This document shows positions 52,929-61,892 of a DNA stretch of 64,000 nucleotides, piece by piece; the first letter of the stretch is position 1, and every line of letters starts with the position of its first letter. Under the pieces are notes generated by a model. The model saw only the letters and a program-made list of their open reading frames with translations. It was not told where the DNA came from and made no database searches. The DNA is from Moheibacter lacus. Its GTDB lineage: Bacteria; Bacteroidota; Bacteroidia; Flavobacteriales; Weeksellaceae. The stretch is taken from the NCBI RefSeq assembly GCF_014042165.1, contig NZ_JACDZE010000002.1:186001-250000 (forward strand), in the 5' to 3' direction. The translations under genes were made by a program, and so were the position numbers.

Positions 52929-54227
52929 GTGAAACTGAAACAAAAAAGAAAGTTAATCACCTACCTGAACATTTTGGATCAACCCATACGGTTTAATCCT
53001 TTTGTGTTTAGCCGGATGTTTCTTTTATGGGCTTTTCTCGGATTATTGGGCGGAATCATCGCAGGATTGTATTGGTTAGGATTGGAATATTTAACCCATT
53101 TGTTGGGTGTATTCCAGGGATGGTTGGTCATTCCGCTTATGGCAATTTGTGGACTGGCAGCGGGTTTGATCATTCATTTTATAGGAGATCCCGGTGAAAT
53201 TCATCTGATCGTAAACAACATTCGTTTCAACAAAGGAAAATTGGATCCCAAAAACAATCCTTCCATGATCCTTTCTTCTTTACTTTGTGTAGCCAGCGGA
53301 GGAAGTTTGGGGCCGGAAGCTCCATTGGTGCAAGTTACGGGTTCCACGGGAAGTTATATAGGAAAACTCTTACGATTAAAAGGCGAGGAATTGCGATCGC
53401 TGAGCATTGCAGGAATGGCATCCGGGTTTACGGCGCTTTTCGGTGCGCCACTTGGCGGTAGTTTATTTTCATTGGAAATTTTACACCATAAACATGCGGT
53501 CCAATATTACAAAGCGATCATTCCGGCATTGGTTTCGAGCTGTTTTAGTTATGTAGTTTTTGCTTTTATCATCCAAACCGGTTTGGGCGCTATTTGGGAT
53601 TTACCGGAATATCAATATTCAAATGTTTTTGATTTTGGTTATGCCATTTTATTTGGATTGGTAGGGGTTTTGGTGGCTTGGTTTTTTATTTATGCTACGA
53701 AATTTTTAAAAAAATTATTTGAATTCTATCCGCTGCCGATTTATATCAAAACCCTGATCGGAGGTGTTATTTTGGGACTAATTGCCTTTTATTTCCCGAT
53801 CACTCGATACTTTGGGCATCATCAAATCAACCATTTGATTCAGGAAGATTTTGCGCTGGCACCTTTGTTGGCCATTTTGATTTTCAAAATCATCGCGATT
53901 TCCGTTACGGTGACCTCGGGTTGGCGCGGCGGATTTATCATTCCCTTATTTTTTACAGGAGCTGCAGTAGGATTGATTATTCATCATTTTTTCCCGGGAT
54001 TAAATTTAGGATTAACCATCGTTTGCTGCATGGCTGCCATAAATTCCTGTGTAACGAGAACCCCGATGAGTACTACGATTCTCCTTACGACTTTGACAGG
54101 ATTTGATTATCTGACACTCATCCTTTTTGCCAGTCTTACAGGATATTTTCTCGCACCCCGCATCCCCTTTATTTCCTCCCAAATGGATAAATCTGAGTTG
54201 AAAATAAATAAAATTCAAAATAGATAA
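52929..54227 (+). CDS. CLC family chloride channel/transporter
   Basis: 432 residues, 10 or more membrane helices. The gating motif GREGP appears as GPEAPLVQ with the glutamate at E130; the C-terminal pore motif is WRGGFIIPLFFTGAAVG. The GSGIPE selectivity loop is replaced by GDPGEI, so ion preference is uncertain. Start GTG at 52929 sits four bases after a full promoter. Taking M28 instead would delete the polar N-terminus but leave helix 1 intact. No CBS domains. Confidence 0.88.
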   Translation: MKLKQKRKLITYLNILDQPIRFNPFVFSRMFLLWAFLGLLGGIIAGLYWLGLEYLTHLLGVFQGWLVIPLMAICGLAAGLIIHFIGDPGEIHLIVNNIRFNKGKLDPKNNPSMILSSLLCVASGGSLGPEAPLVQVTGSTGSYIGKLLRLKGEELRSLSIAGMASGFTALFGAPLGGSLFSLEILHHKHAVQYYKAIIPALVSSCFSYVVFAFIIQTGLGAIWDLPEYQYSNVFDFGYAILFGLVGVLVAWFFIYATKFLKKLFEFYPLPIYIKTLIGGVILGLIAFYFPITRYFGHHQINHLIQEDFALAPLLAILIFKIIAISVTVTSGWRGGFIIPLFFTGAAVGLIIHHFFPGLNLGLTIVCCMAAINSCVTRTPMSTTILLTTLTGFDYLTLILFASLTGYFLAPRIPFISSQMDKSELKINKIQNR

Positions 54228-54229
54228 TT

Positions 54230-54237
54230 TACCTTTG
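54230..54237 (+). promoter_or_regulatory. -7 box TACCTTTG immediately upstream of the thioredoxin-like gene
   Basis: A TAnnTTTG match ending five bases before the ATG at 54243, in the 15-base gap after the clc stop. Confidence 0.45.
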
Positions 54238-54242
54238 ACTGT

Positions 54243-54734
54243 ATGAAAAATACCATCTTAGTTTTGGGATTCCTATTGGGAATCCAATTCGGAAATGCAC
54301 AAGAAAAATTTAGTGTTTATCACCCGGAAGCTGACGCCAAAGCCGAAATCGCCAACGCCGTTTCAAAAGCAAATGCGGAAGGCAAACATGTATTCTTACA
54401 ATTGGGTGGAAACTGGTGCGGCTGGTGTAAATTGTTTCATGAACTGACCACGACCGACGAAGAACTCAAAAAATACATCGCTGAAAATTATGAAGTGGTT
54501 CATGTGAATTACAGCAAGGAAAATCAGAATCTGGACGTTTTGAAAACTTTGGATTATCCGCAGCGATTTGGGTTTCCGGTATTTGTAATTCTGGATGGTA
54601 AAGGAAATCGGATCCACACCCAAAGTTCAGGATATCTCGAAGAAGGAAAAGGCCATAGTCAGAAAAAAGTAATGGAATTTTTGCAACAATGGTCACCGAG
54701 CGCTTTGGATCCTGCTAATTATGAGAAGAAATAA
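54243..54734 (+). CDS. exported thioredoxin-like protein
   Basis: 163 residues: signal peptide MKNTILVLGFLLGIQFGNA, then a thioredoxin fold with GNWCGWCKLF (C59, C62) and cis-Pro in FGFPVFVILDG. DsbD-gamma/DUF255-like reductase expected in the periplasm. Second thioredoxin-like protein of the window; the first is at 22673-23125. The partner is unknown. Confidence 0.9.
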   Translation: MKNTILVLGFLLGIQFGNAQEKFSVYHPEADAKAEIANAVSKANAEGKHVFLQLGGNWCGWCKLFHELTTTDEELKKYIAENYEVVHVNYSKENQNLDVLKTLDYPQRFGFPVFVILDGKGNRIHTQSSGYLEEGKGHSQKKVMEFLQQWSPSALDPANYEKK

Positions 54735-54780
54735 TTAGATCAACGCACTAGTAATATTGATTGTTAATAAATTACACAAC

Positions 54781-54819
54781 GAAAGCTCTGTAGGAGTTAT
54801 GTGTTGGTAGAACTTGTCC
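54781..54819. repeat. possible degenerate dispersed palindrome
   Basis: AGCTCTGTAGGAGTT can form a 5-bp stem and is followed by a TTGGTAGAA stretch. It resembles, from memory, the GCTCCGTAGGAGC elements scattered in many Bacteroidota genomes. Only one copy here. Confidence 0.3.
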
Positions 54820-54836
54820 ATTATAAAAAGTAAACA

Positions 54837-54882
54837 TTTTGTCATGATTTTTGATGTAAAACAATTAAAAATCATGACAAAA
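54837..54882. terminator. perfect 16-bp inverted repeat between convergent genes
   Basis: TTTTGTCATGATTTTT (54837-54852) and AAAAATCATGACAAAA (54867-54882) are exact inverse complements with a 14-base loop. The position between two convergent stops suggests a bidirectional terminator, although the stem is AT-rich. Confidence 0.55.
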
Positions 54883-54906
54883 CCCTAATTAATAATGTAC
54901 TACGAA

Positions 54907-55851
54907 TTAAAATATTGTATTAAAATCTAGCTTCAATTCTCTGATTTCGGTTAACAACTCTTTAAAAACTTCTTCCACCGAAACCACCGAATCAATCAAG
55001 GAAGCTACTTGTCCGATTTCCAATTCTCCATTTTTTAAATCCCCTTCAAACATTCCTTTCTTCGCTCTTGCCCTCCCCAAAAGTTGAATCAAATCTTCTT
55101 TTGTCGCTGCATTTTCATAGGCTTTTTTTACTTCTTCGTAAAAACCATTTTTAATTAATCGGACCGGTGCCAATTCTTTTAAAGTCAATTCTGTTCCACC
55201 CTCAATTGTATCAACAATGGTTTCTTTAAAAGCATTATGTGATGAAGACTCATAAGTCGCCGCAAATCGACTCCCGATCTGTACACCATCTGCACCAAGT
55301 ACCATCGCTGCCACCACTTGACGACCTGTTGCGATTCCCCCTGCAGCAATCAAAGGAATCTCGATTTTCCGCCGTACATCAGGAATCAGACAAAAAGTCG
55401 TGGTTTCATCTCTGCCATTATGTCCGCCCGCTTCAAATCCTTCTGCCACAACAGCGTCTACTCCGGCTTCTTCTGATTTTAATGCAAATTTGGCACTGCT
55501 CACCACATGAACCACCGTAATCCCTTCTTTTTTAAGTGTTTCCGTCCAAGTTTTTGGATTTCCTGCTGATGTAAAAACGATGGGAACTTTATTTTCAATG
55601 ATGGTTTGGATGTGTTGATCGATGTCCGGATACAACATCGGAAGGTTGACACCAAAGGGTTTGTCGGTCGCCAATTTGCATTTGATGATGTGCTCTCTTA
55701 AAACATCGGGATACATACTTCCGGCTCCCAACAGCCCCAAACCACCTTGATTGCTAACGGCTGAGGCCAGTTTCCACCCACTATTCCAAATCATTCCGGC
55801 TTGAACAATCGGATATTGAATTTTGAATAAATTACTTATTTTATTTGTCAT
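54907..55851 (-). CDS. nitronate monooxygenase family FMN enzyme
   Basis: 314 residues, TIM barrel binding FMN (PIVQAGMIWNSGWKLASAVS, GFEAGGHNG, PLIAAGGIATGRQV, GADGVQIGSRF). The family covers nitronate oxidation and FabK-type enoyl-ACP reductases; the HNG histidine and overall sequence fit the nitronate group better, but FabK is not excluded. Single gene with a TATTTTTG box 19 bases upstream. Confidence 0.87.
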   Translation of the reverse strand: MTNKISNLFKIQYPIVQAGMIWNSGWKLASAVSNQGGLGLLGAGSMYPDVLREHIIKCKLATDKPFGVNLPMLYPDIDQHIQTIIENKVPIVFTSAGNPKTWTETLKKEGITVVHVVSSAKFALKSEEAGVDAVVAEGFEAGGHNGRDETTTFCLIPDVRRKIEIPLIAAGGIATGRQVVAAMVLGADGVQIGSRFAATYESSSHNAFKETIVDTIEGGTELTLKELAPVRLIKNGFYEEVKKAYENAATKEDLIQLLGRARAKKGMFEGDLKNGELEIGQVASLIDSVVSVEEVFKELLTEIRELKLDFNTIF

Positions 55852-55870
55852 TTTTTTCGATACATTTGCC

Positions 55871-55878
55871 CAAAAATA
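55871..55878 (-). promoter_or_regulatory. -7 box TATTTTTG for the nitronate monooxygenase gene
   Basis: A minus-strand TAnnTTTG match 19 bases before the ATG at 55851. Confidence 0.45.
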
Positions 55879-56006
55879 AAAAAATTCGAAACAAAACCTG
55901 ACAACCTCGTTTTTGGCAAATTATTTGATTCGGGAAAACCGCCTGATTTTCAGACAGGCAAAAGAAAAATTTAGTAAAAAAATAAACGATAAATAAAGTT
56001 TAGAAT

Positions 56007-56228
56007 ATGTATTGGACTTTAGAATTAGCATCTTATTTAAGTGATGCACCTTGGCCGGCAACAAAGGATGAATTGATTGATTACGCCATCCGTACCGGCG
56101 CCCCACTTGAAGTTGTGGAAAACCTTCAATCCATAGAAGACGAAGGTGATTCTTATGAAAGTATAGAAGAAATCTGGTCTGACTACCCTACAGACGATGA
56201 TTTCCTATGGAACGAAGATGAATATTAA
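56007..56228 (+). CDS. DUF2795 domain protein
   Basis: A 73-residue acidic cytoplasmic protein (MYWTLELASYLSDAPWPATK ... FLWNEDEY). DUF2795 is widely conserved in Bacteroidota with no known role. It is 102 bases before secA but separated from it by a terminator. Confidence 0.88.
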   Translation: MYWTLELASYLSDAPWPATKDELIDYAIRTGAPLEVVENLQSIEDEGDSYESIEEIWSDYPTDDDFLWNEDEY

Positions 56229-56233
56229 ACACC

Positions 56234-56257
56234 AAAGCCCAAATTAGGGCTTTTTTT
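56234..56257 (+). terminator. intrinsic terminator after the DUF2795 gene
   Basis: AAAGCCC (56234-56240) and GGGCTTT (56247-56253) with a 6-base loop and a T run. Confidence 0.88.
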
Positions 56258-56330
56258 CATAAAAAAATAAACCTTTTCACGGACTGATTTTCACAATGAA
56301 CAATCAAGTCCTTGATGAAAAAAATGAATC

Positions 56331-59300
56331 ATGAGTATTATTGAAAAAGTATTAAAAGGTTTTTTAGGCGATAAAAATCAAAAAGACGTAAAAGAATTAC
56401 AAAAATATGCCGACAAGGCATTACAGGCTGAAAAGCAAATTGAGCAATTGTCTAATGACCAATTGAGAGAAAAATCTGTCGAATTCAAATCCAAATTGGC
56501 TGAAGGAACACAAGCGCAGAAAGCTGAAATTGCCGAATTAAAATCCAAAGCGGAATCTCTGGAAAATTTCGATGAGAAAGAAGCCATTTTTGAACAAATC
56601 GACAAAATCAATAAAGAAGCCTACGAAATCGAAGAAAAAATCCTGATGGACATTCTTCCAGAAGCTTTTGCTGTCGTAAAAGAAACCGCAAAACGTTTCA
56701 CTAACAATCCTGAAATCCAAGTAAAAGCTACCGCTTTTGACCGCGAACTATCCGCTACAAAAGATTATGTCCAAGTTGTAGACGATGAAAATGTCATCTG
56801 GAAAAATTCATGGGATGCGGCCGGAAAAGAAGTGGTTTGGGATATGGTGCACTATGACGTTCAGTTGATCGGTGGTACAGCGCTTCATCAAGGAAAAATC
56901 GCCGAAATGCAAACCGGTGAAGGTAAAACCCTAGTGGCAACTCTTCCGGTTTATCTAAATGCACTAACCGGACGTGGTGTACACTTGGTAACGGTTAATG
57001 ATTACCTCGCCAAACGTGACTCCGCTTGGATGGCTCCTATATTTGAATTCCATGGTTTGCGTGTGGATTGTATCGATTACCACCAACCGAATTCTGAAGG
57101 ACGTAAAAATGCTTACAAAGCAGATATCGTATATGGAACCAATAATGAATTTGGTTTTGATTACCTGCGTGACAACATGGCCAATACGCCGGAGAGTTTG
57201 GTGCAAAGAGAATTGAATTTCGCGATCGTCGATGAGGTCGATTCGGTTTTGATCGATGATGCCCGTACGCCTTTGATCATTTCAGGTCCAGTGCCGCAAG
57301 GAGATCGTCAGGAATTCGATGCTTTGAAACCGAAAATTGAAAAATTATTCAACGTTCAAAGAGAAGAATTGGGTAAAACCCTGAACAAAGCCAAAAAATT
57401 ATTTGACGAAGGAAATAAAAAAGACGGTGGATTTCATTTGTACCAAGTTTTCAGAGGATTACCAAAATACAAACCTTTGATCAAATTCCTAAGTCAAGAA
57501 GGAATCCGTACCCAATTGCAAAAAACAGAAGGCATTTACATCGCCGACAACAACCGCGAAATGCCACAAGTAGACCAACATCTATATTTCGTCATCGACG
57601 AGAAAAACAACCAGGTTGATTTGACCGATAAAGGGATCGAATACATGTCACAAGGTATGGAAGATCCAAACTTCTTTATTTTGCCTGATGTTTCGACCAA
57701 AATCGGGGAAATCGAATCAAAAAATCTTCCAAAAGAAGAAGAAGTGGCGGAAAAAGAAGAATTCTTCCGAGAATTCTCCATCAAATCAGAACGCATCCAT
57801 ACTTTGACCCAATTGCTAAAAGCCTATACCCTATTTGAAAAAGACAACGAGTATGTGGTAATGGATGGTCAGGTAAAAATCGTAGACGAACAAACGGGTC
57901 GTATCATGGACGGTCGTCGCTATTCGGATGGATTGCACCAAGCGATTGAAGCCAAAGAAAATGTAAAAATCGAAGCGGCAACCCAAACTTTTGCGACCAT
58001 TACTTTACAGAATTATTTCCGTATGTACAACAAATTGGCGGGAATGACCGGTACAGCAGAAACAGAAGCAGGCGAATTCTGGGAAATCTACAAATTGGAC
58101 GTTGTAGCGATTCCGACCAATCGACCAATTGCCCGACAAGATTTACAAGACAAAGTATACAAAACGAACCGTGAGAAGTTCAATGCAGTAATCGAGGACA
58201 TCGTCGATTTGGCAGAAAACCAAAAACGTCCGGTGCTTGTGGGAACCACAAACGTTGAAACTTCAGAATTGTTAAGTCGCGCTTTGCAATTGCGTAAGAT
58301 CCAACACAACGTTCTCAACGCCAAATTACACAAAAAAGAAGCCGATATCGTAACGGAAGCCGGTCGTTCAGGCGTTGTAACCATCGCTACCAACATGGCG
58401 GGTCGTGGTACGGACATCAAATTGACACCGGAAGTAAAAGAAGCCGGAGGTTTGGCGATCATAGGTACGGAAAGACATGATTCGAGACGGGTTGACCGTC
58501 AGTTGAGAGGGCGATCCGGTCGTCAGGGAGATCCTGGAAGTTCGCTTTTCTATGTTTCGCTAGAGGATAATTTGATGCGTTTATTTGGGTCTGAAAGGAT
58601 TTCCAAATTGATGGACCGTATGGGACATAAAGACGGAGACATGATCCAACATTCGATGATTTCGAAATCCATAGAACGTGCGCAACGAAAAGTGGAGGAA
58701 AACAATTTCGGAATCCGTAAGCGTTTGCTCGAATACGATGATGTGATGAACAAACAAAGAGAGGTGATTTACCGTCGTCGTAAAAATGCTTTGTTTGGGG
58801 AAAGACTAGATGTGGACATCGCCAATATGATTTATGATACGGCTGCGTCCATCGTAGGTGAAGCCAAAAACAATGAGAATTTCAAACAATTGGAATTTGA
58901 TTTGATCAAATATTTCACCATGGATACACCGATTTCTGAAGGTGAATTCAAATCGATTTCTACACGTGATTTAACCGAAAAAGTTTATCATGCTGCAGTT
59001 GCCGATTATCAACGACACGTAGAACGTCAAGCTGAAAAAGCTTTCCCGTTGATCGCTCATGTTTATGAAAATCCGAACAATCAATTTACCCGAATTCAAG
59101 TTCCTTTTACCGACGGTACAAAAACGCTGATGGTGGTAACTGATATGAAGGAGTCTTATGAATCTCAAGGTAAAAAATTGATCAAAGATTTTGAAAAAGG
59201 AATCGTTTTAAGTTTGATCGATGAACACTGGAAAGAACATTTACGCGATGTGGATGATTTACGTCGTTCCGTTCAAAATGCTGTTTATGAGCAGAAAGAT

Positions 59301-59714
59301 CCATTGGTGATTTACAAACAGGAGTCCTTTTTTGTATTCCAACGCATGTTAGATCGCGTAAACAAAGAAATCATTTCTTTCTTGTTCAAAGGTGAAATCC
59401 CAACACCAGATCCTGAACAAATCCAACAAGCGCGTCAACAGGTTAAACAAGAAAAAGTAGAAACCAATCGAGGTGCAGAAGATAGTTCTTCTTCATCTTC
59501 CAACAACAACGGATATTACAGCAGTTCAACTTCTTCTACCGGTGCTCCCGCGCAACAACGTCAAGAAGTAACCGCTCCGAGAAGTGTGGTTAAAATCTTA
59601 CCCAACGACAAAGTAGCGATCCGAAATATTTCTACTGGAGAAAAACAAGAGATGAAATACAAAGTAGCAAAACCCAAAATCGATAGTGGCGAATGGGTTT
59701 TGGTTGAAAACTAA
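56331..59714 (+). CDS. secA: preprotein translocase ATPase SecA
   Basis: 1127 residues, the long Bacteroidota form, driving export through SecYEG. Walker [15 protein letters not shown] near 193-206, Walker B with [18 protein letters not shown], the preprotein cross-linking domain enlarged by insertions (about 340-480), helicase motifs [10 protein letters not shown] and [10 protein letters not shown]. The C-terminus is Ser/Asn-rich and ends ... GEWVLVEN. The cysteine zinc motif that binds SecB is missing. Start [15 protein letters not shown]. Confidence 0.97.
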   Translation: MSIIEKVLKGFLGDKNQKDVKELQKYADKALQAEKQIEQLSNDQLREKSVEFKSKLAEGTQAQKAEIAELKSKAESLENFDEKEAIFEQIDKINKEAYEIEEKILMDILPEAFAVVKETAKRFTNNPEIQVKATAFDRELSATKDYVQVVDDENVIWKNSWDAAGKEVVWDMVHYDVQLIGGTALHQGKIAEMQTGEGKTLVATLPVYLNALTGRGVHLVTVNDYLAKRDSAWMAPIFEFHGLRVDCIDYHQPNSEGRKNAYKADIVYGTNNEFGFDYLRDNMANTPESLVQRELNFAIVDEVDSVLIDDARTPLIISGPVPQGDRQEFDALKPKIEKLFNVQREELGKTLNKAKKLFDEGNKKDGGFHLYQVFRGLPKYKPLIKFLSQEGIRTQLQKTEGIYIADNNREMPQVDQHLYFVIDEKNNQVDLTDKGIEYMSQGMEDPNFFILPDVSTKIGEIESKNLPKEEEVAEKEEFFREFSIKSERIHTLTQLLKAYTLFEKDNEYVVMDGQVKIVDEQTGRIMDGRRYSDGLHQAIEAKENVKIEAATQTFATITLQNYFRMYNKLAGMTGTAETEAGEFWEIYKLDVVAIPTNRPIARQDLQDKVYKTNREKFNAVIEDIVDLAENQKRPVLVGTTNVETSELLSRALQLRKIQHNVLNAKLHKKEADIVTEAGRSGVVTIATNMAGRGTDIKLTPEVKEAGGLAIIGTERHDSRRVDRQLRGRSGRQGDPGSSLFYVSLEDNLMRLFGSERISKLMDRMGHKDGDMIQHSMISKSIERAQRKVEENNFGIRKRLLEYDDVMNKQREVIYRRRKNALFGERLDVDIANMIYDTAASIVGEAKNNENFKQLEFDLIKYFTMDTPISEGEFKSISTRDLTEKVYHAAVADYQRHVERQAEKAFPLIAHVYENPNNQFTRIQVPFTDGTKTLMVVTDMKESYESQGKKLIKDFEKGIVLSLIDEHWKEHLRDVDDLRRSVQNAVYEQKDPLVIYKQESFFVFQRMLDRVNKEIISFLFKGEIPTPDPEQIQQARQQVKQEKVETNRGAEDSSSSSSNNNGYYSSSTSSTGAPAQQRQEVTAPRSVVKILPNDKVAIRNISTGEKQEMKYKVAKPKIDSGEWVLVEN

Positions 59715-60018
59715 ATTGATTATTCAATAATTTGATTTGAAACGGATATCTGAAAAGATGTCCGTTTTTTTGATTATAAAATTATTATTTAATCATGCAC
59801 TACTATTTAATTTAGCTTAAATTTGATTTAATCAATACACTGACAATTAAATACTTGACATTTCACCCAAAATAATTATTTCAAAAGCCAACTTTGTAGA
59901 TGAATGGATGTTTAGTTCTGAAAATTTGTTTTTTCATATCATGATTGAAACTAAAGAGAAACAGATGATTTAAAAAATATAGCTCATTATATTCGAATTC
60001 TACTAAAAAATAACCACC
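59715..60018. other. gene-free stretch between secA and the SDR gene
   Basis: 304 bases. The secA terminator lies at the left end; the rest is AT-rich with no box, repeat or open frame that I trust. Confidence 0.6.
59740..59771 (+). terminator. intrinsic terminator after secA
   Basis: AAACGGATATC (59740-59750) pairs with GATGTCCGTTT (59757-59767), one G-U pair, loop of six, followed by T. Confidence 0.9.
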
Positions 60019-60819
60019 ATGAATAAAAATCAAAACCAAGTTATTTGGATAACAGGCGCATCTTCCGGAATCGGAAAAGCATTATCTTTTGAATGGGCAA
60101 AATTAGGATACATCGTAATTCTTTCATCAAGACGCAAAGAACTGCTGGATCAAGTAGCAGAAGAAATCAAACAATCTGGAGGAAAATCTTATGTAATTAC
60201 TTGTGATATCATGGATGAGAAAGAAATTGAAAAAACGATACAAGTAATCATCAAAAATTTTGGAAGACTCGATGTAGTGATTGCCAATGCAGGATTTGGG
60301 GTTTTTGGGAGTTTGGAAAATCTAACTGCTGAAAATTGGAACCGACAATTTCAAGGCAATGTGACCGGATTGGCTTTGACGGTGAAATATGCATTGCCCT
60401 ATTTGAAACAAACCAAAGGCAGAATCGGTTTGGTCGGTAGTGTTGGTGCTTTTTTACCTAGTCCAAATTTAGGAGCTTATGGCGCTTCAAAAGCTGCTGT
60501 AAATTCAATTGGACAAACTTTGCAAATAGAATTAATGGGCACAGGAGTGAGTTGTACTACCATGCATCCCGGATTTGTTCAATCAGAAATCACAAGAATC
60601 GACAACGATGGGAATTGGCATCCGGAGAGACCTGATCCGCGACCAGCCAATTTGATTTGGCCTGCAGAAAAAGCTGCAAAAAAGATGACCAAAGCCATTT
60701 TACAACGCAAAAGAAATTATGTTTTTACCGGTCATGGAAAATTATTTGTCTGTATCCAAAGATGGTTTCCGGGTTTGATGCGGAAAATAATCGCCAAAAG
60801 TCCCAAGCCGGAAGCTTAA
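60019..60819 (+). CDS. short-chain dehydrogenase/reductase
   Basis: 266 residues, classical SDR. NAD(P) motif TGASSGIG (12-19), NAG (90-92) and catalytic S141, Y154, K158 (YGASK). SSRRK after strand 2 favours NADP(H). The C-terminal end is basic and amphipathic (HGKLFVCIQRWFPGLMRKII), suggesting membrane contact as in the DltE/YqjQ-like group. Substrate unknown. Confidence 0.9.
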   Translation: MNKNQNQVIWITGASSGIGKALSFEWAKLGYIVILSSRRKELLDQVAEEIKQSGGKSYVITCDIMDEKEIEKTIQVIIKNFGRLDVVIANAGFGVFGSLENLTAENWNRQFQGNVTGLALTVKYALPYLKQTKGRIGLVGSVGAFLPSPNLGAYGASKAAVNSIGQTLQIELMGTGVSCTTMHPGFVQSEITRIDNDGNWHPERPDPRPANLIWPAEKAAKKMTKAILQRKRNYVFTGHGKLFVCIQRWFPGLMRKIIAKSPKPEA

Positions 60820-60963
60820 ATTCCTTTAAATTATTTTAGAAATTTCATCCAGAATTTTAATTTTTTACTGTTCATTTTTGTGAAAATTAATTTCTGATTG
60901 ATTCTTGGTATTCCAGGAAAATAAATTCTCCCCTATTCCATTTTTCATTTACCCAAATTCCCT

Positions 60964-60971
60964 TAATTTTG
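60964..60971 (+). promoter_or_regulatory. -7 box TAATTTTG for yebC
   Basis: A TAnnTTTG match 21 bases before the ATG at 60993. Confidence 0.45.
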
Positions 60972-60992
60972 CAACGCTAAAAACCTCAAAAC

Positions 60993-61706
60993 ATGGGAAG
61001 AGCCTTTGAATTTAGAAAAGGAAGAAAAATGAAACGTTGGGCCACGATGGCCAAAACCTTTACACGCATCGGAAAAGACATCGCCATGGCGGTAAAAGAC
61101 GGTGGTCCTAACCCGGAAGCCAATTCCCGCCTTCGCGCCGTGATCCAAAATGCCAAGGCTGCCAATATGCCGAAGGAAAACGTAGAGCGCGCTATCAAAA
61201 AAGCATCTGATAAAGATACCGCGGACTATAAAGAAGTACTTTTTGAAGGTTATGGATTACATGGAATTGCCGTTCTGATTGAAACCGCAACGGACAACAA
61301 CAACCGTACGGTTGCCAACATCAGAAGTTATTTCAATAAAACCGGCGGAACGTTGGGAACCCAGGGTTCGGTCGAATTTATGTTTGACCATATTTGCAAT
61401 TTCACGGTCAACGGCGAAGGATTGGATATGGAAGAATTGGAATTGGAATTGATCGACTACGGTGCAGAAGAATTGTTTGAAGAAGAAGGAAATGTGGTGA
61501 TTTATGCGCCATTTGAAAGCTTTGGACAATTGCAGAAATATTTCGAAGAAAACAACATCGAAATCATTTCCAGCGGTTTTGACCGCATTCCCCAAGTCAC
61601 CAAAGAATTGACCGAAGAACAACAAGCCGATTTGGACAAATTATTGGAAAAAATCGAAGAAGATGACGACGTTCAAAACGTTTTTACCACCATTGCCAAC
61701 AATTAA
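60993..61706 (+). CDS. YebC/PmpR family protein
   Basis: 237 residues with the conserved start MGRAFEFRKGRKMKRWATMA and block GPNPEANSRLRAVIQNAK. Family members act as transcription regulators and, in recent work, as factors that relieve ribosome stalling at prolines. Which role applies here cannot be told. Separated from argS by a repeat-like spacer. Confidence 0.93.
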   Translation: MGRAFEFRKGRKMKRWATMAKTFTRIGKDIAMAVKDGGPNPEANSRLRAVIQNAKAANMPKENVERAIKKASDKDTADYKEVLFEGYGLHGIAVLIETATDNNNRTVANIRSYFNKTGGTLGTQGSVEFMFDHICNFTVNGEGLDMEELELELIDYGAEELFEEEGNVVIYAPFESFGQLQKYFEENNIEIISSGFDRIPQVTKELTEEQQADLDKLLEKIEEDDDVQNVFTTIANN

Positions 61707-61746
61707 TTTTAAATGCTAAATGTTGAATTTTAAATTAATTCGAAAC

Positions 61747-61834
61747 TTCTCGTCACTTCGACTAGGAATTTTGTAGAAATTCTGTATCGAGAAAAAAATT
61801 GAATCGTTTTCGATACACCAAATCAAAGATTTGG
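61747..61834. repeat. palindromic dispersed-repeat-like spacer between yebC and argS
   Basis: Nested pairs TTCTCG/CGAGAA (61747-61752 with 61788-61793) around GAATTT/AAATTC (61766-61771 with 61777-61782), then a perfect hairpin CCAAATC/GATTTGG (61818-61834). The sequence CTTCTCGTCACTTCGACT resembles scattered repeats of flavobacterial genomes that I remember. Confidence 0.45.
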
Positions 61835-61892
61835 CACTCAAATAGACAAAATTTCATTTAAAAATTATCATTCAACATTCAAAATAAAAAAA

